From Alcanivorax sp. DSM 26293 (lineage in GTDB: Bacteria > Pseudomonadota > Gammaproteobacteria > Pseudomonadales > Alcanivoracaceae), in NCBI RefSeq assembly GCF_900107995.1, contig NZ_FNUM01000002.1:20273-84272 (forward strand): 64,000 bases of DNA, read 5' to 3'. Below the pieces are notes generated by a model. The model was not told the origin of the DNA. It searched no databases and saw only the letters and a list, made by a program, of their open reading frames with translations. Positions 1-8,182 of the stretch are shown piece by piece (position 1 is the stretch's first letter; every line of letters starts with the position of its first letter). The position numbers were made by a program, and so were the translations under genes.

Positions 1-351
1 TGGATGCAGGCCGGTGGCGCCGCTGTTCAGAGCGTTCTGGTGCAGTTGCTCCAGTGTGTCCTGTTGCCCTTCATTGGCGACGACCAGCTTGCCGCACTGC
101 CGGTAGGGAATGTTTTTTTCCTGGCAGTAACGATATAGCAGGGCATTGCCGCGCAGGCACAGGCGGGCTTTCAGAGAGTCCGGCGGGTAGTAGAGACCGG
201 CGTGGATGACTTCGCTATTGCGGGAAGAGAGGTGTTCGCCAAAGTGGCTTTCCTGCTCAAGCAGTACCACCGACCTTGAAGGGGCCAGTTCACGGGCGAT
301 CGCCAGGCCGATGACGCCGGCACCGACGATCACGGTATCAACCTGCTCCAT
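1..351 (-). CDS. FAD-dependent oxidoreductase, DAO/LhgO-like (partial)
   Basis: The first 117 codons of a gene that runs off the left edge. The protein opens MEQVDTVIVGAGVIGLAIAR, a Rossmann dinucleotide-binding site with the GxGxxG pattern at about residues 10-15, followed by an acidic residue at the end of the second strand (VVLLEQES). The stretch SSRNSEVIHAGLYYPP is characteristic of the D-amino-acid-oxidase superfamily branch that includes L-2-hydroxyglutarate dehydrogenase (LhgO). The ATG at 351 is preceded on the minus strand by AGAGAGG, a plausible ribosome site. It is divergent from the ATP-grasp operon, so the two share the 202-bp gap. Family membership is well supported; the exact substrate is not, because the C-terminal half is missing. 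Confidence 0.8.
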   Translation of the reverse strand, partial: MEQVDTVIVGAGVIGLAIARELAPSRSVVLLEQESHFGEHLSSRNSEVIHAGLYYPPDSLKARLCLRGNALLYRYCQEKNIPYRQCGKLVVANEGQQDTLEQLHQNALNSGATGLHP

Positions 352-422
352 GTAGCCTCTCTCTGCCGGTTCCCGTCCTGTGCGCTATTTTGGACATACT
401 GATCCGTGCTTGTCGAAACCGG

Positions 423-439
423 TGCTTCATTATGAAGCA
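423..439. promoter_or_regulatory. Palindrome in divergent control region (possible operator)
   Basis: TGCTTCA-TTA-TGAAGCA, 7-bp perfect arms with a 3-nt centre, lies between the divergent oxidoreductase and the ATP-grasp operon. Its size and position fit a dimeric regulator site. No clear -35/-10 pair was recognised around it, so the role is inference. Confidence 0.3.
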
Positions 440-553
440 GGGCGGCTCTGGAGTGGGGTCGCTGACCGGTCTGTTGAGCGATTTTCTGGCATGGGACTTG
501 CTCAATAACTTTCATGGAAGGCGCAAAGCCTTTCTTGAGAGAAGGAAAGTGCC

Positions 554-1993
554 ATGCGGTCATTAACGTTGCCGGCCGTTGCCGGTTTTGATGAGATGAT
601 TGCCCCGGGCCGAGGTATTCGGACGCATTATACGCACTACCACGACTGGCTGTTGCAACAGGACGGCCAAAGCCTGGAAAGAAAGCGCAGGGAAGCGGAG
701 CTTCAGTTCCACCGAGTGGGCATTACATTCAATGTGTACGGTGAGGATAGTGGCACCGAACGGTTGATCCCCTTTGATACCTTGCCTCGGGTCATTCCGG
801 CCTCCGAATGGCAGAAGCTGGAGCGCGGGGTGATACAACGGGTCCAGGCGCTGAATCTGTTTCTGCACGATATTTACCACGATCAACGCATCATCAAGGA
901 AGGCCACTTGCCGGCTGAGCAGGTATTCGGCAATGCCCAATACCAGCCCTGCATGCAGGATGTGGATCTTCCCAATCAGGTTTATTCGCAAATCAGCGGT
1001 GTTGATCTGATCCGCGATGGCGAGGGTGCCTGGTACGTGCTGGAGGATAACCTCCGTACCCCTTCCGGGGTCAGTTACATGATCGAAAACCGTCGCATGA
1101 TGATGCGGCTTTTCCCGGAACTGTTTGCCAGACAGATGGTGGCACCGGTTGATCATTACCCCTCGTTACTGCTGGAAACCTTGCAGCAGAGCGCCCGTCA
1201 CAGTAACCCCACGGTGGTATTGCTGACCCCGGGGCGTTACAACAGCGCCTATTTCGAGCATGCCTTTCTGGCGCAGCAAATGGGGATAGAACTGGTTGAG
1301 GGAGCCGACCTGTTCGTGAAGGAAGGCTGCGTCTTCATGCGGACGACCGCGGGTTCCCAGCGGGTGGATGTGATTTATCGCCGGGTTGACGATGCCTACC
1401 TGGACCCTCTGGCATTTCGTCAGGACTCCATGCTCGGGGTGCCCGGCTTGCTGTCCGTGTATCGAGAGGGAAGGGTGGTTCTGGCCAATGCGGTGGGTAC
1501 CGGGGTAGGGGATGACAAGTCCATTTATCCCTATGTGCCGGCCATGATTCGCTTCTATCTGGATGAAGAACCGATCCTGGCCAACGTGCCCACATGGCAG
1601 TGCCGCCGCAAGGATGAACTGAAACACGTTCTCGCCAATCTCCCGGAGCTGGTCGTCAAGGAGGTCCATGGGGCCGGTGGCTATGGAATGCTGGTAGGGC
1701 CGGCGGCCACCCGGGAAGAAATCTCTCACTTCCGGGACCGGTTGCTGGCAAACCCGGATAACTATATTGCCCAACCGACACTGTCACTCTCGACCTGCCC
1801 GATTTTTGTCAGTGAAGGCATCGCTCCCCGTCATATCGACTTGCGTCCTTTTGTTCTCAGCGGGAACGAAACCCGGGTTGTCCCCGGTGGCTTGACCCGT
1901 GTGGCCATGAAAGAGGGATGCCTGGTTGTGAATTCCTCCCAGGGCGGCGGCACCAAGGATACCTGGGTGCTGGAGGAGAGAGAGCCATGCTGA
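554..1993 (+). CDS. Circularly permuted ATP-grasp protein (anbu operon)
   Basis: 479 residues, matching the type-2 circularly permuted ATP-grasp family (formerly DUF404/DUF407). ATP-grasp enzymes activate a carboxylate through an acyl-phosphate and join it to an amine or thiol. This subfamily is predicted to be a peptide-like ligase, but its substrate is not established. Visible landmarks are the Asn/Arg-rich segment LEDNLRTPSGVSYMIENRR near residue 170, the nucleotide loop VVKEVHGAGGYGMLVGP near 370, and YIAQPTLSLST near 405. The start ATG follows AAGGAAAGTGCC. It is the first gene of a tight set: its last 7 bases overlap the alpha-E gene, then come a transglutaminase and Anbu. This gene set is a known recurrent neighbourhood in proteobacteria. 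Confidence 0.88.
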   Translation: MRSLTLPAVAGFDEMIAPGRGIRTHYTHYHDWLLQQDGQSLERKRREAELQFHRVGITFNVYGEDSGTERLIPFDTLPRVIPASEWQKLERGVIQRVQALNLFLHDIYHDQRIIKEGHLPAEQVFGNAQYQPCMQDVDLPNQVYSQISGVDLIRDGEGAWYVLEDNLRTPSGVSYMIENRRMMMRLFPELFARQMVAPVDHYPSLLLETLQQSARHSNPTVVLLTPGRYNSAYFEHAFLAQQMGIELVEGADLFVKEGCVFMRTTAGSQRVDVIYRRVDDAYLDPLAFRQDSMLGVPGLLSVYREGRVVLANAVGTGVGDDKSIYPYVPAMIRFYLDEEPILANVPTWQCRRKDELKHVLANLPELVVKEVHGAGGYGMLVGPAATREEISHFRDRLLANPDNYIAQPTLSLSTCPIFVSEGIAPRHIDLRPFVLSGNETRVVPGGLTRVAMKEGCLVVNSSQGGGTKDTWVLEEREPC

Positions 1994-2916
1994 GTCGTAC
2001 TGCTTCTGACCTGTACTGGTTGTCCCGTTATTTCGAGCGGGCGGAAAATACCGCGCGGATGCTGGACGTGGTCTGGAACCTGTCGCTGATCCGCTTTGCG
2101 GTGGATCTGGAATCAGAGTTGATGGCGCCGCTGGCGATTACCGGGTCCGGAGAACGCTACAAAAGCCGCTATGGCAACGTGACCATCGGCAACCTGCTGT
2201 ATTTCTTTACCCTGGACGAGGATAACCCTTCCAGTATCTACCAGTGCCTGCGGCAGGCCAGAAGCTGTGCCCATGCGGTGCGCGGCAAGATTACCGCGGA
2301 GATGTGGGAGAGCGTGAACAGTACCTGGATCGAGCTGAAGGATATCCATCAAACCGGCTTGCAGGATTACGGAGAAACGGCGTTTTTCGAGTGGGTGAAA
2401 AACCGCTCTCACCTGTTTCGTGGTGCGACCTACGGCACCTTGATGCGCAGTGATACCTTCAACTTCCTGCGTCTGGGCACCTTCGTCGAGCGAGCGGATA
2501 ACACCGCACGGATTCTTGATGTGAAACATCAGGACGGGGATGTGGAGTCCAATACCACCGTGGATTACTACCGCTGGCATGCATTGTTGCGCTCTGTGGG
2601 AGCCTATGAAGCCTACCGGGAAATGTATAGCGAGCCGATTAACGCGGAGCGTGTGGCTGAGTTGCTGATTCTCCGTCCGGAGATTCCACGCTCGTTGTTA
2701 TCCTGCCTGCAGATGCTTTGCCAGTTCCTGCCCAGCATCGAAGGGGACGCCGGATTACAGTCCAAGCGCCTGGCAGCGGTGCAGTTGGCGCGGCTGCAAT
2801 ACGGTGATATCGAGCACGTTACCGACATCGGTCTGCATGACTACCTGACGGATTTTCTGCGTCGGATTAATGAATTGGCGGATACCATTCAATCTGAATA
2901 TCTGGAGCTGGTATGA
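1987..2916 (+). CDS. Alpha-E domain protein (DUF403)
   Basis: 309 residues, opening MLSRTASDLYWLSRYFERAE, the hallmark of alpha-E proteins; a second similar helix motif (FLRLGTFVERADNTARILDV) occurs about two thirds of the way along. The fold is all-helical. The family is a constant companion of the type-2 permuted ATP-grasp protein and its biochemical role is unknown; a scaffold or ligase partner role is commonly inferred. The ATG at 1987 was chosen over an in-frame upstream start at 1918 because the conserved N-terminus begins here and GGAGGAGAG lies just before it. It overlaps the upstream gene by 7 bases and the downstream transglutaminase by 4 (ATGA), so translational coupling is likely. 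Confidence 0.88.
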   Translation: MLSRTASDLYWLSRYFERAENTARMLDVVWNLSLIRFAVDLESELMAPLAITGSGERYKSRYGNVTIGNLLYFFTLDEDNPSSIYQCLRQARSCAHAVRGKITAEMWESVNSTWIELKDIHQTGLQDYGETAFFEWVKNRSHLFRGATYGTLMRSDTFNFLRLGTFVERADNTARILDVKHQDGDVESNTTVDYYRWHALLRSVGAYEAYREMYSEPINAERVAELLILRPEIPRSLLSCLQMLCQFLPSIEGDAGLQSKRLAAVQLARLQYGDIEHVTDIGLHDYLTDFLRRINELADTIQSEYLELV

Positions 2917-3710
2917 AATTGTCGATCCGTCACAGTACGGAATACCATTATTCTGAGCGAGTAAAGCACAGCACGCAGTATCTGCGACTGACCCCCAGGC
3001 CCTCCGCCCGGCAAAAAATTCTCAGCTGGGAAATGGATTTGCCGGAGACGGCGGAACGGGCGTCTGATGGGTACAACAACATCCTCCACGTGCTCACCCT
3101 GGATCAACCGCATCAGGAGATTCGGTTGTCGGTCAGGGGACTGGTGGAGATCACGGATGAAGATGGTGAAGACGCGGATCAGCGCCTGTCACCCCTGGTT
3201 TTCACGCGCATGACAGAGCTCACTCAGCCGGATGAAGCGTTATTGGAGCTGGCGCATCGTCATGCTGGCCTGCCCGTGGATGCGCGGCTTGAAGCCCTCA
3301 GCGAGACGATACTCTCTGCCATGCCCTTTACCCCCGGAGTAACGGATGTGGCCAGCAACGCGGCGGAGGCGTATCTGGGCGGGTATGGGGTGTGTCAGGA
3401 TCATACCCATGTGTTCCTGGCCTGCTGTCGTGCCCTGGGATTGCCGGCCCGCTATGTCAGTGGTTACCTCTACAGTCAGGATTCAGAACATGTGGCGAGT
3501 CATGCCTGGGCGGAAGTCTGGCAGGACGGTAGCTGGCATACCTTTGATGTGACCAATCAGACCCGGTTACCCCGGCACCACCTGAAGCTGGCAGTGGGTC
3601 TGGATTATATGGACGCCTGTCCAGTGCGTGGCGTACGCTTCGGTGGTGGGATTGAGTCCCTGAAGGCGGTGGCAGAGGTGCGCCAGTCGTCTTCTTCCCG
3701 TTGCCAGTGA
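2913..3710 (+). CDS. Transglutaminase-like cysteine protease family protein
   Basis: 265 residues. The N-terminal third is the beta-rich bacterial transglutaminase-like domain (MKLSIRHSTEYHYSERV and following), then a papain-like core with a complete triad: Cys161 in GVCQDHTH, His197 in ASHAWAEV and Asp212 in TFDVTN. Proteins of this group are thought to be peptidases or amidases, not cross-linking enzymes. No signal peptide is visible, so it is probably cytosolic. It starts by ATGA overlap with the alpha-E gene and is followed 18 bases later by anbu. The operon thus holds an ATP-dependent ligase and two predicted peptide-bond hydrolases, suggesting a make-and-process cycle on a small peptide-like tag or metabolite (inference). 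Confidence 0.88.
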   Translation: MKLSIRHSTEYHYSERVKHSTQYLRLTPRPSARQKILSWEMDLPETAERASDGYNNILHVLTLDQPHQEIRLSVRGLVEITDEDGEDADQRLSPLVFTRMTELTQPDEALLELAHRHAGLPVDARLEALSETILSAMPFTPGVTDVASNAAEAYLGGYGVCQDHTHVFLACCRALGLPARYVSGYLYSQDSEHVASHAWAEVWQDGSWHTFDVTNQTRLPRHHLKLAVGLDYMDACPVRGVRFGGGIESLKAVAEVRQSSSSRCQ

Positions 3711-3728
3711 TCGTGCGGAGTCTCGAAG

Positions 3729-4448
3729 ATGACCTATTGCGTTGCCATGGCTCTGCAGGATGGCTTGGTGTTTGCTTCCGATTCGCGAACCAATGCGGGG
3801 GTGGACCAGATTGCCACCTATCGCAAGCTACACAAATTTGTGGTCGACGATGAACGGGTGATTATCATCCTGTCGGCGGGAAATCTGGCCACCACCCAGA
3901 GCGTTATCAGCTTGTTGAATATGCGTCTGAACAGTGATCAGGCGAATCTTTTTGGTGTTCGCTCACTGTATGAGGCGGCCACAGTGATAGGGACCACCAG
4001 TCGTGAAGTGGTGCGTCGCGATGCCGGGCAAAGCCAGGGCAATGTGGACTTTGGCAGCAGTTTCATTGTGGGTGGGCAAATTCATGGTGAACGCCACCGC
4101 CTGTTTCTGGTGTATCCGGAGGGCAATTTCATCGAATGCACGCCTGATACCCCTTACTTCCAGATTGGTGAAACCAAATACGGTAAACCCATTCTGGATC
4201 GTGTGGTGGATTACCAGTTACCCCTGCAGGCAGCGGCCAAATGTGCTCTCATCAGTCTGGACTCAACGATTCGCTCCAACCTCTCGGTGGGGCTGCCTCT
4301 GGATCTGTTGATCTACCAAAAAGACGGTTTTTCTGCCGACAATCATCATGATGTTACCGATCAGAATTCGGATTTCCGGGCCCTGGGCGAAGCCTGGTCC
4401 CAGGGCTTGCGGGAAGCCTTTTCGCAATTGCCGGATATGAATTGGTAA
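3729..4448 (+). CDS. anbu: Anbu, proteasome-type peptidase
   Basis: 239 residues, matching the bacterial proteasome homologue Anbu (ancestral beta subunit). The protein begins MTYCVAMALQDGLVFASDSR; Met removal would expose Thr2 as the N-terminal nucleophile, and Asp18 and Lys33 (SDSR, YRKLHKF) sit where the Ntn-hydrolase catalytic residues are expected. Anbu assembles into open helical or lock-washer rings in the bacteria studied; its natural substrate is unresolved. No unfoldase gene (hslU-like) is adjacent, which separates it from HslV. It is the last gene of the ATP-grasp/alpha-E/transglutaminase operon and is closed by a strong terminator at 4471. Identification is firm; the physiological role is open. 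Confidence 0.92.
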   Translation: MTYCVAMALQDGLVFASDSRTNAGVDQIATYRKLHKFVVDDERVIIILSAGNLATTQSVISLLNMRLNSDQANLFGVRSLYEAATVIGTTSREVVRRDAGQSQGNVDFGSSFIVGGQIHGERHRLFLVYPEGNFIECTPDTPYFQIGETKYGKPILDRVVDYQLPLQAAAKCALISLDSTIRSNLSVGLPLDLLIYQKDGFSADNHHDVTDQNSDFRALGEAWSQGLREAFSQLPDMNW

Positions 4449-4470
4449 GAGAGAAACGGGGATAAAAAAA

Positions 4471-4495
4471 GGGCGTGCCAGGCACGCCCTTTTCT
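4471..4495. terminator. Bidirectional terminator, anbu / LTA-synthase-like gene
   Basis: GGGCGTGC-CAG-GCACGCCC forms an 8-bp GC stem, preceded by seven A (4464-4470) and followed by TTTTCTTTT, so it has a T tract on either strand. It sits between two convergent genes. Confidence 0.9.
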
Positions 4496-4508
4496 TTTCT
4501 GCGGTGTC

Positions 4509-6551
4509 TTATTCCTTGTTATCCACGTTATCGTAGAACAGATATCGTGCTGTTTCGTATTGACCCCGTGCCAGCTTGAACAGCCGCTCGTAGACCTCCG
4601 GGTGCGCTGCGGCCACATCCTGTTTCGGGGTGTCGCTATGCAGGTCATGCAGGCTGGCGTTGCTGCCATCCGCATTCATTTGCAACAGGAAATCTTTGGT
4701 CACCATGCCATAGATAGGGCTGGGGCCTTCCTGCAGCACCACAAAATTGGCGCGTTCCCCTTCCGGGGCGGGCATCTGGAAATCCCGTCCCAGTGTGGTA
4801 TTGCGGTAGGGAAATCCGAGCATGCCGGCCATGGTGGGTAGCACGTCCACAAGGCCCACGGATTCCTCGATCACCCTGGGCTTCAGGTAGCGAGGGGCAT
4901 AGATGATGTGCGGGACATGGTTACTTTCCAGTCCCAGCTGATCCATGGCCGGCATATGGGGCAGGGTGGTAATGCGGTTACTGTGATCACCAAAGAACAC
5001 GAAGATGGTGTTATCAAAGTAATCGCTTTCCCGGGCCCATTTCATGTACTCGCCCACGTTGTAATCCAGCAGCCGTACGGCATTGAACTGGGCGGCACTG
5101 CGAAACCCGAACTTGGCCAGCTCCTCATCGGACAGGTCCGTGCGCGGCTGGAAGTCGCCATTATTCTCCGGGATGGTGAAGGGGCGGTGGTTGCCGGCGG
5201 TCTGGATGAAGGCAAAGAAGGGTTGGTCATCCGGCAGGTCGGCGAGAATCCGGTTGGATTCGCGGAACAGATTCAGATCGGAAATCCCCCAGACATCCAC
5301 GTCCGGAGATTGCCAGTCGCCTTCCTCATGCAGCTCGAGGTCATCAATGGTCTGTTGCACCAGCCCGTCCAGGTTGGCCCAGCCGGCGTTACCGCCAATG
5401 AAATAGAAATTCCGGTAGTCCGGAAATTCATTCAGCACGGTACGCTGATGGCTGGTCAGGGGGTTGCGACTGGCGCTTTCAGTGGGGGCCACGTCGGGGA
5501 TGCCGGTGAAGGTGGCCCAGATGGTTTTGGCGGTGCCGGTGACAGGCACGTAGAAGTTTTCGAACCGCCAGCCATCGCGGCTTAGTTGGTCCAGGTTGGG
5601 GGTGCTCTCAATGGGCAATCCATAGCTGCTCACCCGGCTCGCCCCGAGGGATTCCAGCATGATGAAGACCACATTGGGCGGACGCTCATAGTCGAGCTTG
5701 TGGCTTTGCACCTCCACCATGCGCTCGAAATTCAGGTCCTTGCGCTGATCTTCGGGGATGCCGAGGTGCTCCGCCATGAGGGGGTAATACTCGGCGACCT
5801 TTTCCTTGTCGAACGGGGAAACCGGAATCAGCAGGGTATCGCGAAAATAGAGGACTGGATTCAGGCCCAGGGCGCCAATGGCACGGTCACCGGAGACAAA
5901 GGCTTCGCTCCAGCGCAATGGAATCGGGTTAAGAATATTGATATTGCTGACCCGGCCAAGAATGGCAAAGAAGAACAGGGCAAAGCAGACCAGAAAACCG
6001 GCTGTGGCCTGGAGCCCGGAGATACCGGCGGCTGACCGCTGCAGCAATTTGCGCTCGGCAATCCGGGCCAGCCAGTAACTGCCTGCCACGCCGCCAATCA
6101 GGCCCAGGGTAATCCAGATTACCGGATAGCTTTCCCAGACCATCAGGGTGGAATCCCGGGTGTCCTGGAGGAAGCGCAGGGCGGTAACGTTCAGGCGTTC
6201 ACCCAGATAGGCATAATGCCCAAAGTCGAGAATATAGGTGAGGCCGAGCAGGGTCAGTGCAACGATCAGGTAGGCATGCGCAAGGACCCGCATCACTGCG
6301 CTGGTGAGCAGGTTGAAGCGGGGCAGATAGGCCAGCGCGGCAAGCGGCAACATCATCAACAGGGCCAGACGCAGGTCGAAGCGCAACCCGATCCCCAGGG
6401 CGCTGAGCACGGCGCCTGAATCCGCATCCGGGGTGGAGGGAATTTCTGAAAAGCCGAAATAGAAAACCGCCCGCAGAATGACCATCAGGCTGAAAAACAA
6501 TGCCGTCATGGCCAGCAGGTAGTGCAGGCGTCGTGATTTCAACCAGGTCAT
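4509..6551 (-). CDS. LTA synthase-like membrane sulfatase-fold phosphotransferase
   Basis: 680 residues. Five hydrophobic segments fill the first ~200 residues, then a periplasmic alkaline-phosphatase/sulfatase-fold domain. Metal and nucleophile positions are visible: Glu300 in VVFIMLESLGAS, the threonine cluster GTAKTIWATFTG around 339-349 (Thr343 is the likely nucleophile), and FFGDHSNR further on. This is the LtaS/OpgB architecture: such enzymes transfer a phosphoglycerol (or, in relatives, phosphoethanolamine) headgroup to a periplasmic glycan or lipid. In a Gram-negative an OpgB-like role on periplasmic glucans is the simplest guess. GGAGAC precedes the ATG. It stands alone, convergent with anbu and divergent from the thioesterase gene. 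Exact donor and acceptor are unknown. Confidence 0.85.
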   Translation of the reverse strand: MTWLKSRRLHYLLAMTALFFSLMVILRAVFYFGFSEIPSTPDADSGAVLSALGIGLRFDLRLALLMMLPLAALAYLPRFNLLTSAVMRVLAHAYLIVALTLLGLTYILDFGHYAYLGERLNVTALRFLQDTRDSTLMVWESYPVIWITLGLIGGVAGSYWLARIAERKLLQRSAAGISGLQATAGFLVCFALFFFAILGRVSNINILNPIPLRWSEAFVSGDRAIGALGLNPVLYFRDTLLIPVSPFDKEKVAEYYPLMAEHLGIPEDQRKDLNFERMVEVQSHKLDYERPPNVVFIMLESLGASRVSSYGLPIESTPNLDQLSRDGWRFENFYVPVTGTAKTIWATFTGIPDVAPTESASRNPLTSHQRTVLNEFPDYRNFYFIGGNAGWANLDGLVQQTIDDLELHEEGDWQSPDVDVWGISDLNLFRESNRILADLPDDQPFFAFIQTAGNHRPFTIPENNGDFQPRTDLSDEELAKFGFRSAAQFNAVRLLDYNVGEYMKWARESDYFDNTIFVFFGDHSNRITTLPHMPAMDQLGLESNHVPHIIYAPRYLKPRVIEESVGLVDVLPTMAGMLGFPYRNTTLGRDFQMPAPEGERANFVVLQEGPSPIYGMVTKDFLLQMNADGSNASLHDLHSDTPKQDVAAAHPEVYERLFKLARGQYETARYLFYDNVDNKE

Positions 6552-6758
6552 GCTGATGTCTCCGTACCGGGGAAACTGAAAAATTGGCGCCTATGCTACC
6601 GGGAAGGGGCCAGTGACGCATGGTCAAATCGCCGCTTTTGGCGGTTATTTGAACAAATTTCAGCGGGATGTCGCGGCTGGCTTGGGCGATGACGGGATAA
6701 TGGCTTTAACCGGCCGGGACGCAATGGTATTAAAGGCATTCGCTGACGGGAGACGGAC

Positions 6759-7544
6759 ATGAATTTTGACGAGATCCTGGCCACGGTGGACGGCCAGGGC
6801 AACGGCATGATGCCAGAAGGGTGGGGGCAGGGGCGTGCCCTGTTCGGCGGTCTGGTGGGGGCCGTGTTGTTTGATCATCTGGAAAAAACCGTGGCCGCGG
6901 GCAGGACCTTGCGCAGTTTTTCCCTGTCCTTTGTTGCCCCGATGGCGCCGGGCCCGATCAGCCTGCACAGCCAGGTGTTCCGGGAAGGAAAATCCGTGAT
7001 GCAGGCCATGGTGTCGGCGCGCCAGGAGGGTGAGGTCGTGGCCGCCATGCTGGTCAGCCTGGGGGCTGCCAGGGAATCCGGGGTGATTGTGCCCCCGGCC
7101 GCCGCGCCGGCCATGCCGCCACCGGAACGCTGTATAGAGCTCCCTTTCATGCCGGGTCTGACACCGGATTTTCTGCAGCACTTCCAGATGCGCTATGCGG
7201 ACGGCATGCCTCCCTTCAGCGGAAGTGCGGTGCCGGATTTCAGTGGTTACATGGGCTTTCGAACGCCGCCGCAGGCCATGAGCACGGCGGCCCTGATCGC
7301 GCTGGTTGATACCTGGCCGCCCTCGGTATTGCCCATGTTGAAGAAACCGGCGCCGGCCAGTTCTCTGACCTGGACCATGGAGTTGCTGGATGATCCCGGG
7401 TCGCGCCCTGCGGATACCCTGTGGCAGTATCGGGTTAAGACGGATCAGAGCAGCGATGGCTATGGCCAGAGCCAGGCAACGATCTGGGACGGGGAAGGCA
7501 AGGCGGTGGCATTGAGCCGTCAGACATTTACGGTATTTGCATGA
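6759..7544 (+). CDS. Double hot-dog acyl-CoA thioesterase family protein
   Basis: 261 residues resembling TesB-like thioesterases with two hot-dog folds in one chain. The N-terminal fold carries GGLVGAVLFDHLEKTV and LRSFSLSFVAPMAPGP; the C-terminal fold carries FRTPPQAMSTAALIALVDTWPP and SLTWTMELLDDP, the latter matching the conserved hot-dog strand. These enzymes hydrolyse acyl-CoA to free fatty acid and CoA in the cytosol. The start follows GGGAGACGGAC. It overlaps the acyltransferase gene by 4 bases (ATGA), implying a coupled pair in acyl-chain turnover. Preferred chain length cannot be read from the sequence. Confidence 0.82.
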   Translation: MNFDEILATVDGQGNGMMPEGWGQGRALFGGLVGAVLFDHLEKTVAAGRTLRSFSLSFVAPMAPGPISLHSQVFREGKSVMQAMVSARQEGEVVAAMLVSLGAARESGVIVPPAAAPAMPPPERCIELPFMPGLTPDFLQHFQMRYADGMPPFSGSAVPDFSGYMGFRTPPQAMSTAALIALVDTWPPSVLPMLKKPAPASSLTWTMELLDDPGSRPADTLWQYRVKTDQSSDGYGQSQATIWDGEGKAVALSRQTFTVFA

Positions 7545-8182
7545 AAAAAGAACTGCCGCCGATCAAGGCGAAAACCCTGGGAGATAAGGTGCCACGCCGT
7601 GGGCATTGGCTGTTGGCCGGTCTGGGCCGGGTGATCCTTGCTGCCATGGGATGGCGGATTGTCGGCACGCTGCCCAATGTGGAGCGCGCGGTCCTGGCGG
7701 TGGCGCCGCATACCTCCAACATGGATGGTGTGATCGGTATCAGTGCGATACAGAGCCTGCGTGTCCATGTGAAGTTCATGGCCAAACACACCCTTTTCGA
7801 GGGGCGGCTGGGCCGCTTGATGGTCTGGCTGGGTGGCATACCGGTGAATCGTGACAGTGCGGACGATGTGGTGGACCAAACGACGGCCGTGATGCGCGAG
7901 AAGCCTTTCTGGCTGGGTCTTGCGCCAGAGGGAACGCGGGAGGGCGCCGAGCGCTGGAAAACCGGGTTTTACCGGATTGCCGAGCAGATGCAGATCCCCA
8001 TCGTCGTGATTGGTTTCTGTTATCAGCGGCGTCAGGTCCGTATTGTCGGCAGCTTTATGCCCACCGGTGATCTGGAGCAAGATATGGCCCGGATTGTTCA
8101 GGCGTTGGCTGACATCGTGCCGCGTCGCCCGGACCGGCTTTCCGGGCCGTTACGCAACCATGGGCAGGGCCCTCAAGCCTGA
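7541..8182 (+). CDS. PlsC-family 1-acyl-glycerol-phosphate acyltransferase-like protein
   Basis: 213 residues with the acyltransferase signature set of the PlsC family: motif I HTSNMD (H-x4-D) near residue 63, FMAKHTLFEG, and motif III APEGTREGAERWKTGF near 128. One short hydrophobic stretch near the N-terminus (LLAGLGRVILAAMGW) suggests membrane association. It probably moves an acyl group from acyl-CoA or acyl-ACP to a lysophospholipid or related acceptor. It is shorter than canonical PlsC and belongs to the small accessory clade, so an ornithine-lipid or lysolipid acceptor is possible. It is coupled to the thioesterase gene and its last 10 bases overlap the convergent GAF-domain gene. Confidence 0.82.
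   Translation: MKKELPPIKAKTLGDKVPRRGHWLLAGLGRVILAAMGWRIVGTLPNVERAVLAVAPHTSNMDGVIGISAIQSLRVHVKFMAKHTLFEGRLGRLMVWLGGIPVNRDSADDVVDQTTAVMREKPFWLGLAPEGTREGAERWKTGFYRIAEQMQIPIVVIGFCYQRRQVRIVGSFMPTGDLEQDMARIVQALADIVPRRPDRLSGPLRNHGQGPQA

Noticed and set aside
3729..4448. HslV (ClpQ) protease subunit
   Set aside because: The length (239 residues), the MTYCVAMALQDGL start and the ATP-grasp/alpha-E/transglutaminase partners fit Anbu; hslU is absent.
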